From: Cryptomeria japonica
Taxonomy: Eukaryota; Streptophyta; Pinopsida; Cupressales; Cupressaceae
Direction of reading: 5' to 3'
DNA: 64,000 nt
NCBI RefSeq assembly: GCF_030272615.1
Contig: NC_081405.1
Coordinates: 152,909,113-152,973,112, forward strand
Shown: one piece after another, positions 32,687 to 44,360 of the stretch
Numbering within the stretch: position 1 is the stretch's first letter
How the letters are laid out: every line of letters begins with the position of its first letter
Notes under the pieces: model-generated
The model's input: the letters and a program-made list of their open reading frames with translations, nothing else
Database searches by the model: none
What the model was told of the DNA's origin: nothing
Translations under genes and position numbers: made by a program

Positions 32687-33826
32687 TGTTGGCAAGAGAC
32701 ATTGTACCGGTAAAGATTCATGCATAGAGATTTCTTAGGGGTTGTCATTGATGGCAACTCAATCAATAAATCCTATCCGGTGTATGTAGATTTGACCAAT
32801 CGAAAGTCATATTGTTCATAAGGCATAAGTCTGGAAGGTGGAACTCAGTATCCGGTAGAGCGTGAGATTATTATGCATATCTTGATTTTGGTGATGTAAT
32901 TTTAGTTGTGGTGTTAAAGGCAATTGACTCATGATTTGAGGAAACTTACTTTGCATTTTTGGCCTTCGATATAGTTTTTGATGAAAGATTCAAGGTCTGG
33001 TATCCGGTGATTCTGGAAGAACAGAGCTATCTTTGGGTTTGGTGGTGTAACATTTGTTGTGGAATTGTTGGGATGATTTCGGTGATTTTTGGTGAGTTTG
33101 AGGAGTTTGTGTCGACATGTATGAAGCTTGTTATCATATTCTTTAGGTCTGCATATGCATTTGTGGATAGATTGAGCTGACAAGTCACTACACGTTTCAT
33201 ATTTTGCAGTTTTGTGAAGTCAACTTGATTGAGATCTATTTTGTTGGTGTGACTATATAATGCCAATCTAGATGATAATTTTATGTATGGTTTTATGTGA
33301 ATGTGGGTGTGTGGTATGTGAATGAGCATCCAAATGCATAATTGGTGCTCCAGTAGGTGACTGTGCAACAAAACATGGCAAAAAGACAAAGTAGCATTTG
33401 GCAGTCATACTGTGCTTAACTGGAATTAATGTTTAGCATTTGTAGATGCTATATTCCAGTTCAGACATTGTAATTACTCTTATATCTCACTTGTAGAAGA
33501 GTGAGTCCTTCGGGGTTGTTGCCCTCTTATGTAATTGAGCAATTAGCTCTAGGCAGTGTGCCTAAAAGCAAGTGCAGTCCATTTTGTAATATAATCATAC
33601 TCCTAATCAAAGTATAATAATATTGGGGGTACTCAATCCCACTATGGTTTTTCTCTTTCCGAGTTTCCACATAAATTTTTTGGTTATGGTTTTGTGATTG
33701 ATTAGTTTATATTTTTGCACTTTACTTTCTTTCTTGTGCATTCAATGGTTTAAGAATCAGTTTATCAAGTTTGTAAATTGTGAAACATCAATTCACCCCC
33801 CCTCTCAGTGTTCATTGATTCCAAAA
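32687..33826 (+). mobile_element. 1.1-kb insertion, LTR-like (possibly Copia)
   Basis: Begins TGTTGG and interrupts CT-rich sequence of the second element. ATATC stands on both sides (32682-32686 and 33827-33831). Towards its end it has GTTTTTCTCTTTCCGAGTTTCCAC and ATTCACCCCCCCTCTCAGTG, words typical of the ends of plant Copia LTRs. A TATA-like GACTATATAATG is at about 33249. The last bases CCAAAA do not give a clean CA end, so the limits are tentative. Frames at 32959-33180 on plus are unsupported. Confidence 0.5.
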
Positions 33827-33831
33827 ATATC

Positions 33832-36022
33832 CACCCATCCTTCCTCCCACTCATATAATCCTTTCACATGCCTTCATATTCCTTATCCACCCATCATCCT
33901 ATCTTTCATGTATCTCCCTCATCATCTTGTCATCTTATCACCCATCCTATCATATCCCTCCTAGTGCCTCATCGCACATGACATATTCTAAGTAGGGCAT
34001 CTTATTCCTTTGTGACATAGTCCTTGGAGATTCCATCACACTCACCATCTATCCATTGATCCCTCCACTCATTATCTTTTCATCTCCCAATCCTTGCCAG
34101 CTTCCATCCCTTCATCCATCATCCTTTCATATCCAAATCCTTGTCTCATAATGCTTGCATATCTAATAATCATTTTAATCCTATCCTCTATCCTTTTCAT
34201 CCCTTCTATCATATCATTTCATCACCTTTTACATCCCTTTTCATTGGTATCTAGCTCTAGGATACCCACATGCAATATAGTGCCATCCATCCAATCAATA
34301 TATATACTCCTTATAGTGCACCATCACATGCAAATCCTATCCATCCCCTCCAACTATCCAACATCAACACCAATCAAATCATCCAATCACATCCTTGTTC
34401 TTGCTTATAGCATTTCTATAAGACTTGATCACAATCCAATCATCATCATCAGGATGCATCCTTCCCAATCCTTGTGTTGTTTCAAGATATATCATTGAAG
34501 ATCAATAACACTCCATCAACCATCAATCCAATCCTTGTCATTTTTTTGTTTCAGGATACATATTGCTCCCACATCAACAACACCCCGTCCCTTATCAATC
34601 CATTGTCATCCATAATCTAAACCCCCTGTATATCTTGTACATCTTGTAATTAGTGTCTAGTACATAGTTTCAAATGTGTGTCTCCACCTAGGTTTATTTG
34701 TACATACATGTCTTTAGATTCCATCATTTGTGTCAACTTGTCTTTGTGTGGTCAAGACTGTGCAGGCCTATTTAGTTGGTGTTTCAACAATAATCTTTTG
34801 GTATCCTTGAGTTCTTAGGTGTCTCACTTGTTTCTTGTCATAGGAATCCTAGTCTAGTATGCATCATTGATTTTCGCAAAATGCATCCTTCCTCATATTA
34901 GACCAATTAATCCCCTCCATCAATCTCCCCTATGGAAAAAGGTACTTGATAAATTGGTTATCTCTTTGGTTCTTTTGGATATTTGTTTATCTTTATCTTG
35001 AGCTTCCTAGTTTTACCTCCATATGGTCACATGATCCTTTACATCATGGTGTGCTATGAATGGTGAAACTAGGGGCGTGATCTTGGTTTTCTACTTGTGT
35101 GTTTTTTCTTGGTGTGTCCCATGTTGTTCCCTCATGAGATTTAGGTTATCTAATGTTACATTGGGGCATATCTTTTTCTTGTGGTTTTTCTAGCATCTTT
35201 TCCTTCAAGGTTCCCTGCAACTTTGTGAGATGATAGACTTATCTTTTTGTTTGTTAAGTCAGTCCCATGCATTGGTTATGGCATCACCTTGGCTCCTTAT
35301 ACCTTGGTGCCTCATAGACAATGCTAAATCAAAATGAAATATCACTTCATGGAAGTTACCATATAGTGCTCAATCTCCTTCCATCCATTTATCCCACATA
35401 TTTCTAATCATTCATCCTCTCTTCCTATCCCCCATTTTGGCTCCTTTATCCCCTCATCCTATGCATCATATCTTCTTCCGCTTTTCTTTCATTCATCTTC
35501 CCTTGAATTTATTCATATTGAATTATCATCTTGTTACATCTTTCATAATATAGACTCATTAGTCTACCTCTTATCATTTGCATCCATTTCATTATCATCT
35601 CATTGCATCTTATATTATGTAGACTTGTCAGTCTATATTTTATTGTGTGTATCCATTGCATTTTCATCTACTTTCATCATGCATAATATAGACTTTTTTA
35701 TTCTATCCATTATCATTTTCATCCTTTCATCACCAACTAGGCATCATCATCAACATCATCAGCCTAGGCTATTGCATCCATAATACATCTATCATACTCA
35801 TTCATGCATCGTGCATGCATCATCTCATCCACTTCGAGAGCACATCTATGTTCTCTTGAACTTGCTTGTCCTATTGAGGGGGCATCCTTGTCATAATATC
35901 TATCATGTTTCCTCTTAGTCACTCTTTTGAATGACTGGGACATCTTCCCTAATTTATCTATCTTCTTCTAATCTCTATGTCTTAATTTTCTTTGAAATGA
36001 TGCTACTTCTTAACACCATCTC
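33832..36022 (+). other. 3' non-coding region of the second element
   Basis: CT-rich, with many CATCC words, no gene seen. From about 35870 (GAGGGGGCAT, TTTTCTTTGAAATGATGC) it parallels the segment before the PPT of the Tat element. I saw no antisense PMD here. Confidence 0.55.
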
Positions 36023-36036
36023 AAAGAGGGGCAAAA
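36023..36036 (+). promoter_or_regulatory. Polypurine tract of the second element
   Basis: AAAGAGGGGCAAAA, identical to the tract of the Tat element, directly before the 3' LTR. Confidence 0.9.
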
Positions 36037-36750
36037 TACAAACACCTAAAGCATTACCATCTAATCAAATTTATCCTTTTATTCCTCTATCCCTTTAAGT
36101 GAGTTAATTTATTTAATTTACCTATTTCACTACCTCTTAGCCCTTTATCTATTCAATTAAATAAATACCCTTGTTTATTTAATTAAGTCCCCACCCCCAC
36201 TTTCCTCCAATTTTAAATTGAAATTAATTCAAAAATCATATTTTTCCTCATCCACTTGCATTATCCTAACTATAATCTCCACCTAACCCACTCCACTAAG
36301 CATATGCATACACTTAATCCTTGATTAAGTGAAGTCAACTCCTCCCATCATATCAAGCACATGGGCTTGTCCCCTCAACTACCCTAAAAGGAATTTTTAA
36401 TTCCTTTATTCCTCTCCTCCATCCTCAACCATAGATCTTCATCAATCAATCTCAACCACTCATCTCTTCTCATCCAAAATCCTATAAATCCAACCCTCGA
36501 CCATTTTTATTTCTCACTTTTTTTCCATTTGAGCATCATTATGCTACTGAAATATTGAGTGATCACACATCCAAATTAACATCAGGGGCAAATCTACACA
36601 ACAAAGGGGTTCAATATAGTTTTATTTTGCTAAATTATATGCTCATTTAATCTTTTTTTTATCCTTATCTCAATTGTTGCTTTGATTTGTGATTTTGAGT
36701 GTTTTCCTTTGTTATTTGAATTCCTTTAAAATCACTTTTTCTTTCACACA
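36037..36750 (+). repeat. 3' LTR of the second element
   Basis: 714 bp, TACAAACACCTAAA (mutated from TGTAGACACC) to TTCACACA, aligned with the 5' LTR through its whole length apart from the nested insertion. CATAT follows. Confidence 0.85.
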
Positions 36751-36926
36751 CATATATGTATATACACATACATATATATACACACAATATGTCTGTATGT
36801 ATACAAACATATATGTCTGTATGTATCAATATGTGCGTGTGTATATATGTATGCATATGTATATATGTATGCATATGTATATATGATGCATATACATACA
36901 TACATACATACATACATACATACATA
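36751..36926. repeat. TATG/TACA microsatellite, right part
   Basis: Continues the repeat cut at 24637, with long TATGTATG, GTGTATA and CATA runs. Frames on both strands across it are artefacts. Confidence 0.9.
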
Positions 36927-37484
36927 ACTAGTAATCCTCATTTAGACACCCAAGATATGCATAAAATAGCATCAAAGCATGATATTCTAGTAACCATGAA
37001 TTCACTAAATTCAAAAAACATATTCTTAACCACCATATATCTCATTACAATGTAATGAAGGGCAGATGAACTAAGAAGTAATACATAAGGCACTTATCAC
37101 TATCACTAGGTATATGAAGAGTATTTTCACAATGAAACTCATAATAAAATGAAGTAAGCATATATGAGAGAAAAGTAAAGGTAACAACCAATTCTATGAA
37201 GGAGGAAAGATCACATACATGGTAGGAGAACACCTCCATAGAAAATACATTATATCCATGTGATACAAGCATACATGAGAACATCAAAGATGGATGGATT
37301 AGATGCAACAAAGCATATGAACACATTAAAATTGGTGAGGAGTGCATGGTTACAGGCTAAAAGTATATGCCTATGAGAATACATGATAAATAATCTAGCA
37401 ATGAAGCAAAATAAATAGGGAAGGTAGGGACCAAAGATATATCTAACATTCAATTCCCTCGAACTCTAATCAAGATGGAATAGT
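36927..37484. other. Unassigned spacer
   Basis: AT-rich. I see no coding frame, LTR end or repeat in it. Confidence 0.5.
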
Positions 37485-37489
37485 AAAAC
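37485..37489. repeat. Target site duplication AAAAC, left copy
   Basis: Recurs at 41287-41291 directly after the terminal CATGACA. Confidence 0.85.
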
Positions 37490-39964
37490 TGTGAGGCCTC
37501 ACCTCGACTCAGTCTGACATTCAGTGGATTTTATATTTTAGACTATTATGGATACTTTATTTTGATGCATTTTGAGACTTAGAACTTATATGATTTCAGG
37601 ATTTGGATAACATTGCTATGATTTGATGATTTACTTACATGCTTTATGAGATAGAACACTACATGATTGTTAGATAGGATGATATTGCAATGATAGATGT
37701 CGTAATTGAATTTGCAGGACTTTACTCTGAATATAGAACTATGATGTATGTTTAGTTTATGTGAATTGGGATGAAATTGCTTATGTGAAATTGCTTGATA
37801 AAAGATGTATTCAATCTGTGAAGATGAAAATTGTATGCAAGTAATGATCTGTATTGTTATATTATTGAATTATATTATATATGGATATTTGGAAGTACTA
37901 ATGTGTAAATTGAGATGCGCAGGAAATTTACCATGTGACCATGGAAAATTACGGAGAATCAAACCTAGACTTATGTATGTTCGTAAGCCAGGGTTTGTCT
38001 ATTTGGAGAGACAACACCCCGTTTGTGTTGTATTTTATTCGTATCAGTATATGTTGCATGAGTGTTAAGTGTTAATTAAATTTAATGTGTAAAAACCACG
38101 AGAGACAATCTCATGTTTTATTTTTGTAAAAATGTTTTATTAGTGTCACTTGACACATGTGTGGATTTAAATTTAAATGTTTTATTTTGTCTCTTGGTGG
38201 GAAAGTGTTTAATTTTAGTTTTCTTAAATAAATTAATGTGTTGTCATAAATACTTTGGAAATATAATATTTAGAGTGGTCAACTTATGTTTGACCCGAAA
38301 ATAAACTTCAGAGGGGTTTGAAATGGGTTAAATGAATACCTAGGGGTAGTTTAATAGGGTTCCCTAAAGCCCATAAGGTATACCTAGGGGTTAGGGGTAA
38401 TTTTAGGCAAGTTTCTACTTTATAATGATATTTTTAACGCTTTAAAAATTGGTTTTTTTGAGTTGAGAGAAAATTGAAAATTAGAAGTTAAATCTAATCA
38501 AGATTTTTCCTTTTGGAATGAGAGTCTTTTTGCATTTTTGCTTTCTTTCCTTTTTGGTTTTTAGAAACTTGTGAGAACTCAGAAAGTGAGCTTCTTAAGC
38601 AAGATTTTTGAGAATTGGAGGGTAATCATCCACTCTCCATTTTTGGAGACAGAAGAAAATTTGAAAAGAAAATAATGTTATGGAATAAGAAAGATTGATT
38701 AAGGTAGAAGGAGAGAGATTCGTGGATTGGGCAGCTCTTCATCAAATATCATAGTAACCTTTGGGCATATTAAGGTTGGTTTTTAGTTATTATTTTAATG
38801 CCTTCTTCTTGTTTATGTCTGGAAGTTTGTTGGTGTAAGAAATCTGTATTCTTGGAAGTTTATGTTTGAAAATCTTTTGGTATTTTTGTTTTATGAATTG
38901 TTTTGTTTTGGGAGTTTTCTCAAGATCTCTTACTCTTGGGAGAGAAGAGGATCTTGAGGGTGGTAGCAGTGACAACCCTCGAGTGAGAGACTCTCTTTGA
39001 GAGCGATCACAAGGGATCTTTGTGTGACCCTTGCTGCATGGCCTGTTTGTGCAATGGGGGTCATAAGGAGGGATATAAGGCTAGAATGCCTTTGGGGGGC
39101 ATAAGGAATAAGGGGTTGAGATTCTTGATATTATTATCGTGCCATGAGGTGGCTTCTTGTTTATTTCATACTTGCAGTTCTCCTCAGGGTATTGGTCCAC
39201 TACCACCCTTTGAAAATGTTCATCACCAAAGTGTGGTGCTGTGAAAGCCAGGTTGGGAATGTGTCTTAAAAAAAGTCTGTATGCATTGCTTTCTATGTGT
39301 TTGCCTGTTTGTTACCCGTCTAGGAATTGGTTCTCCGAGCTCGGGGGTGGCTACCAGTTAGCCTAGGCTGGGAGGTGAGCACTCCGTGGTCATATTTGTG
39401 TTTATCTATCATGCAGGAAAGTCAGGAGAAAGAGAATAGGAACCATGAAAGAGACACAGAAGATTATTATTGAAGATTCTTAAATTCAGTTGCAGATATT
39501 TGTTTAAATTTGTTATAGAAGAAGGCCTTATTCATAGAAAAGAGAAGCAAGATGTAATTTTTTGAAAATAGATTTGAAGCTTTATTGTTGTGGCTATTCA
39601 AAGAAACATCCTGAACAATTTTGCAGAATATCCTAGAGTTGTAAAAAGAAAAGCTTGTTTTATTTCTACTTCTGGTTTTTAGTAAAAGAAGAGTTATTTT
39701 GTGTTGCATGCAAAAGTTTCTTGTATTATGGAAAGAAAAAAAAAAGAATAGATTTTATTTAAATTTTATCTATATTTTACTTGTGGCAAAATAGAAGTTT
39801 ATTGATGCTGAAAGATTTTAAGTATTTTAATGAAAAAAGATGTTTTATGTAAATATTTTATTAGAGGAAAAAAATCAATGAAATTCTTTTTATTCCAGAA
39901 AAGTATATTGTATCTTTTAAAAAGTATTCTAAATTGTATTTCAGTTAGCATTGATTTAAAAGCT

Positions 39965-39966
<2 letters not shown>

Positions 39967-40046
<80 letters not shown>
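39967..40046. repeat. (TA)n microsatellite
   Basis: About 40 uninterrupted TA units, able to extrude as a cruciform; further shorter runs follow at 40190-40230 and 40904-40935 on the other side of the GC-rich array. Confidence 0.95.
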
Positions 40047-40048
<2 letters not shown>

Positions 40049-40177
40049 CTGAATAAACTTAATGCCTTTCCCTTTATTAAATTAGTTTAAAAATTTTGCA
40101 TGTGAATCTCTTTTAAAAATATATATATATATTTATATTGAAATAATTTTCACCCTTTTTAACTATGATTATAAATT

Positions 40178-40231
<54 letters not shown>

Positions 40232-40278
40232 ATATATTTTTTTTAAAAAAAGGAATGTTTTTGGGTCCACGCGGACCC

Positions 40279-40612
40279 CACTGTGTGTACGCACAGTGGA
40301 GGGCCGCGCGGCACCCACTGTGTGCACACAGTGGAGCCGTTTCGGCTCCCACTGTGTGGACACACAGTGGACGGCCGCGGCCGCCACTGTGTGGCCACAC
40401 AGTGGGGAGCCGCTAGCGGCACCCACTGTGTGGACACACAGTGGTGCCGCGGCGCCCACTGTGTGCCCACACAGTTTCGGCTCCCACTGTGTGGCCACAC
40501 AGTGGCGGCTGCGGCCGTCCACTGTGTGGCCACACAGTGGGGAGCCGCTAGCGGCGCCCACTGTGTGGACACACAGTGGTGCCGCAGCGCCCACTGTGTG
40601 CCCACACAGTGG
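40279..40612. repeat. Ten-unit CACTGTG...CACAGTG palindrome array
   Basis: CACTGTGTG(N2-4)CACAGTG palindromes start at 40279, 40316, 40350, 40385, 40424, 40457, 40485, 40520, 40559 and 40592. Spacers between them are themselves GC-rich palindromes (GAGCCGTTTCGGCTC, GGCCGCGGCC, GCCGCTAGCGGC). Intervals are 37, 34, 35, 39, 33, 28, 35, 39, 33, and a higher-order repeat of 135 bp is visible (40385 and 40520). Frames open on five of six registers because the unit lacks stops; none is a gene. Confidence 0.95.
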
Positions 40613-40897
40613 CACCACGGCCATACCCGCCTTCAAACTCCCGTAACCTGCAACAAAAAAAAAGAGAATTCATGGCCGCCAAGGGTTTCGGCCCAGCAAA
40701 ATAATTCCCTGTTAAAAAAATACGGGTTAAACCCTAGCCCGGGTGGGGCTAGGGCAAAGAAATTTAGAAGTAATATGATAAATTAGATTTGAAAATATAT
40801 ATATATATAAGAAAATGGAACCCTAAATAGGGTTGGGGAAAATATGGATTAATATATAGAAGGTTAATGTGCTTTTGAAATTAGAATTAAAATATTT

Positions 40898-40940
<43 letters not shown>

Positions 40941-41286
40941 GGTTATAATTTGGAGCAAGTAATAAAGAGAAAAAAAAAATTAAAAGGTTGATTAGACTAT
41001 ATAGTCATATTGGAGATTGAATTAATTTTCCTCTCCTATTTGCTTTAGCTCGATTAATTTAATAAACCTAATAACTAGGTATCTCTTGGAGATAAAATTA
41101 AACCAGTTAGTTTTCCGCAATTAAAATTAAACAATTTATCGATGCTTAGTTCGTTTCAGAATTAGCTCGAATTTAATAATAGAAATTTCATTAACGCTTG
41201 TTGTGAGAGTGAACTTGTTAATTAATTTAGTATGTTTTAAAAAAAAAAAATTTGTTCCGTTTTTGCCCTAAATTTTGGGCATGACA

Positions 41287-41291
41287 AAAAC
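41287..41291. repeat. Target site duplication AAAAC, right copy
   Basis: Directly follows the CATGACA end of the solo LTR and matches 37485-37489. Confidence 0.85.
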
Positions 41292-42277
41292 ACAAGTGAG
41301 GGTGGATCCAAACCAAGATAGTCAAAATTAAAATTTTATATATGAAAAATAAGAACCATATCCTCGAAATTTAAAATCCATGTAGAAATTGTAGAGAGGT
41401 TTTAATTTTAATTCATCATTTTATGTAACAGAATAAATTGCTCCTACATAAATAAACAAGGGTAAATAAACACAAATAAGTAATAATAAACAAATTGTCC
41501 TCGATTGTTGATCTAAATATGATAATTTTATTGAGATAAGTCTATAAATACACACTTAAATTAACAAAGGAGATTAGGGTACTTAGCTCTAGGAGTTGAT
41601 ATAGAATATTCTTACATATGAAACTTTGTAATCCATCTTGGTACTTGGTGCTTTATATTTATTTGATGAAACTTGTCAAACAAGAAATTTTTTTGTTCTC
41701 CACTGTAGTTCATATAGATTACAACTATAGAAATGATATATATGCCATGGATATAAATCTTACTTGTAGAAACAAGTTGTGAACTTTCACTTGCTAAAAC
41801 CTACTCACCTTGCTATTTGAAATTTGTGTTTACAAATAGGTGGTATTGATGAGCATTTTTGGAAGTTTACTAAGTGAGGTTCTTTTCCTTATATTATATC
41901 AAATCAATGAATCTAATTTAACAATTTAAGAACAAAGATTGAAGATATACAAATCAATCGTGCTATATATGTCCAAAAGAAGTGTACGATGATGTCATTT
42001 CAATGCTATGATTTGAAAATAATGCAATGTGTAATATAGCTCTCTCTTGGTTCCTTGATATGCTCTAGATTGTAGATTAATAATAACCTAAAAGTTGTCT
42101 TATTATGCAAATACAAATTGACACATTTTCTATTTAGACTTGATTTAGATACAAATTTCAATTTGAATTTAGCTATAGATTCAAACCAAATTTACTTTTT
42201 CTAAAGGAAAATGTAAAACAAACCACCATGAAATAAAATTGAAGATTTTAAATGATAAATCCTTGTTAACTATATTG
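41292..42277. other. Unassigned sequence upstream of the phosphatase gene
   Basis: AT-rich, no coding frame, no element end recognised. Confidence 0.5.
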
Positions 42278-42520
42278 CATGTGCCCTTTATTACGATGGT
42301 GACAAGGTTCAAATCAGCCAAGACAACAGACTTAGAAAAGCCATGACATCCGACACATAACAGCGATATCTTCTTAACTCTGTGGCTGCTGATGACCCAC
42401 GAGTTTCATGCCTGACAGTGACTTTTGCATGTGTCCTTTCTTATGATGGTGACAAGCCTTAAATTCGCCTACACAGAATGGTCATGACATTAAAATCGAC
42501 ATCCACACACAGCAATTCGA
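42278..42520 (+). repeat. Two promoter-like repeat units; third copy at 44525
   Basis: TGCATGTG(C/T)CCTTT...A(C/T)GATGGTGACAAG occurs at 42278 and 42427. A third, diverged copy (GCTACGATGGTGACAAGACAAATT) stands at 44535-44558, about 190 bp before the phosphatase ATG. Each is followed by a segment ending in CACAC..GCAATT or similar. It looks like an upstream segment multiplied and then split by the repeats at 42721-44360. Confidence 0.55.
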
Positions 42521-42720
42521 CCAGGATTTATGAACAGAATAGAAATGGCATAAAATTGAATTACTTTAAAATGGAAAATGCATTAGAAAGTGAGAAATCA
42601 GTTCTCAGTTTAATTGTCAAGAGGAAAATTTGAAAATCAAATTAAAATTTATATATGTTAATTCAGAAGATGAATGGAGTACAACTTTCAACTGTCTTAA
42701 TGAAAGTAGGCAAACTTTAT

Positions 42721-43258
42721 GATATGAATGTTATCCTAATTAATATGTTCAAATCCGGTATGCTATAAAATAATTTATTGAATAAGATATGCAAAAATCT
42801 TAAACAAAACGGATAAACTTGTGACACTATTCTTTTACATGATACAGATGCTATCATAATTAATATGCTCAAGTCTCGCAAGCCATAGAATGACTTATGA
42901 AATAAGATATGCAAAACTCTTAAACAAAGTGGGTAAACTTGAGACACTATTCTTTTACATGATACAAATGCTATCATAATTAATATCCTCAAATCTAGCA
43001 TGCCATAAAATCTTATTCAATAAGATGTGCAAAAATCTTAAACAAATTGAGTAAACCTACAACACCATTCTTTTGCTTGATCTGGATGCTATTATAATTA
43101 ATATGATCAAATCCCGCATGCCATAAAATCCCTTTTTCAATAGGATATGCAATTGTTTTAACAAAGTGCGTAAATTTAAATGATGTGAGTGCTATCATTA
43201 TTAATATGCTCCAATCTCGCATGCCATAAAATAACTTCTTCAATAAGATATACAATAC
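42721..43258. repeat. Five tandem units of about 120 bp
   Basis: The core GCTATCATAATTAATATG occurs at 42730, 42850, 42970, 43088 and 43191 (periods 120, 120, 118, 103). Each unit has TCGCATGCCATAAAAT, AATAAGATATGCAAAA and a GTAAAC segment. The frames open on minus through it are repeat artefacts. Confidence 0.9.
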
Positions 43259-43549
43259 CCTAAAAATGGACTGAAATGCTATGCAATTTTAATAAAGTTT
43301 GTTATCTTCATTAATTTATATAAGCATAAGCAAAAGTATAATAAAATTAGATGCTTGTGTTATGGTACCACCCTCAAATGATGAACAAAATAGAAATGAC
43401 ATAAAACTGTATTAATTTAAGATGAAAAACACATTTATATTAATGAGGAAAAAGTTTAATTGTCAAAAAGAAAAACTGAAAATAAAACTAAAATTTTATA
43501 AACAATTAAATTGTTATTGCTTCTAAATTAGATTGTGTGTACTTTTTGC

Positions 43550-44360
43550 ATCAACGTTTTAGATCATAATCCATGATTTATCATCAGGATGATAGAGAGC
43601 ATAAGGAGATTGAAACTTTGCATCAACGTTTCGGATCACACTCTATGATCCATCATCGGAATGATAGAGAGGACACCAAGATTGTTTCAGATCACATTGT
43701 GCAATTCATCATTAGGATGATAGAGAGCATAGGATGATAGAGAGCATAAGGATCCATCATCCAAAACAATCTCCTTATGCTCTCTATCATCCTGATGATG
43801 GATCATGGAGGGTGATCCATAACGTTAATACATGCAATCCAATAATCTCCTTCTACTATCTATCATCCTGATGATGGATCACAGAGTGATCTGAAATGCC
43901 AAAACAATCTCCTTATGCTCTTTATCATAATGGATCACGGAGTTTGATCCGAAATGTTGATGCAAAAAAATAGATACAATCTAACAATCTCCTTCTGTTC
44001 TCTATTATCCCGATGATAGATCACAGAGTGTGATCCAAAACAGATCACACTGTGGGATTCATCATCAGGATGATAGAGAGCATAAGGATCCATCATCCAA
44101 AACAATCTCCTTATGCTCTCTATCATCCTGATGATGGATCATGGAGGGTGATCCAAAACGTTAATACATGCAATCCAACAATCTCCTTCTGCTATCTATC
44201 ATCTTGATGGATCACAGAGTGTGATCTGAAATGCCGAAACAATCTCCTTATGCTCTTTATTATGATGGGATCCGAAATGTTGATGCAAAAAAATACACAC
44301 AATCTAACAATCTCCTTCTGTTCTCTATTATGCCGATAAGAATGTGATCCAAAAAATTGA
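43550..44360. repeat. Foldback cluster of GATGATGGATCACAGAGTGTGATC units
   Basis: About three units in one orientation (43550-43755) and eight in the other (43760-44350) share AACAATCTCCTTATGCTC, TCTATCATCCTGATGATGG and GTGTGATCC words. A near-exact pair of longer blocks lies about 340 bp apart (43735 and 44070). At 43725-43800 the two orientations meet head to head. A single unit recurs at 61225-61315. Possibly a foldback/MITE family; no target duplication was fixed. Confidence 0.8.

Larger units (their letters stand above)
24638..36750 (+). mobile_element. Second Tat-related LTR element, lacking RT and integrase
   Basis: 5' LTR 24638-26885 (holding a nested solo LTR), PBS remnant, long leader, degenerate Gag-like and G-patch-like sequence, PPT and 3' LTR 36037-36750. 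CATAT flanks both ends (24633-24637 and 36751-36755). PPT, LTR start (TGTAGACACCTAAA) and Gag start (MS-YYYDEFF) match the Tat element at 3174-21278. No protease, RT, RNase H or integrase signature could be found in 26886-36022, so it looks like a non-autonomous derivative mobilised in trans; heavy decay of those genes is the alternative. A 1.1-kb insertion lies at 32687-33826. Confidence 0.8.
37490..41286. mobile_element. 3.8-kb solo LTR
   Basis: Begins TGTGAGGCC, ends GGGCATGACA, and is bounded by AAAAC on both sides. No coding domain and no second LTR lie inside, so a very long solo LTR is the simplest reading. It contains (TA)n runs at about 39967-40046, 40190-40230 and 40904-40935 and the palindrome array 40279-40612. 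Orientation is not settled because both ends are TGT/ACA. A small non-autonomous element cannot be excluded. Open frames at 37805-38068 and 39020-39244 match nothing I recognise. Confidence 0.75.

Noticed and set aside
36665..37055. Open frames rich in Tyr, Cys, Met and Val on both strands
   Set aside because: They are translations of the TATG/TACA microsatellite.
40223..40786. Several overlapping open frames of 95-167 codons on both strands
   Set aside because: They are produced by the palindrome array, whose units lack stop codons in most registers; the predicted proteins are only repeats of the unit.
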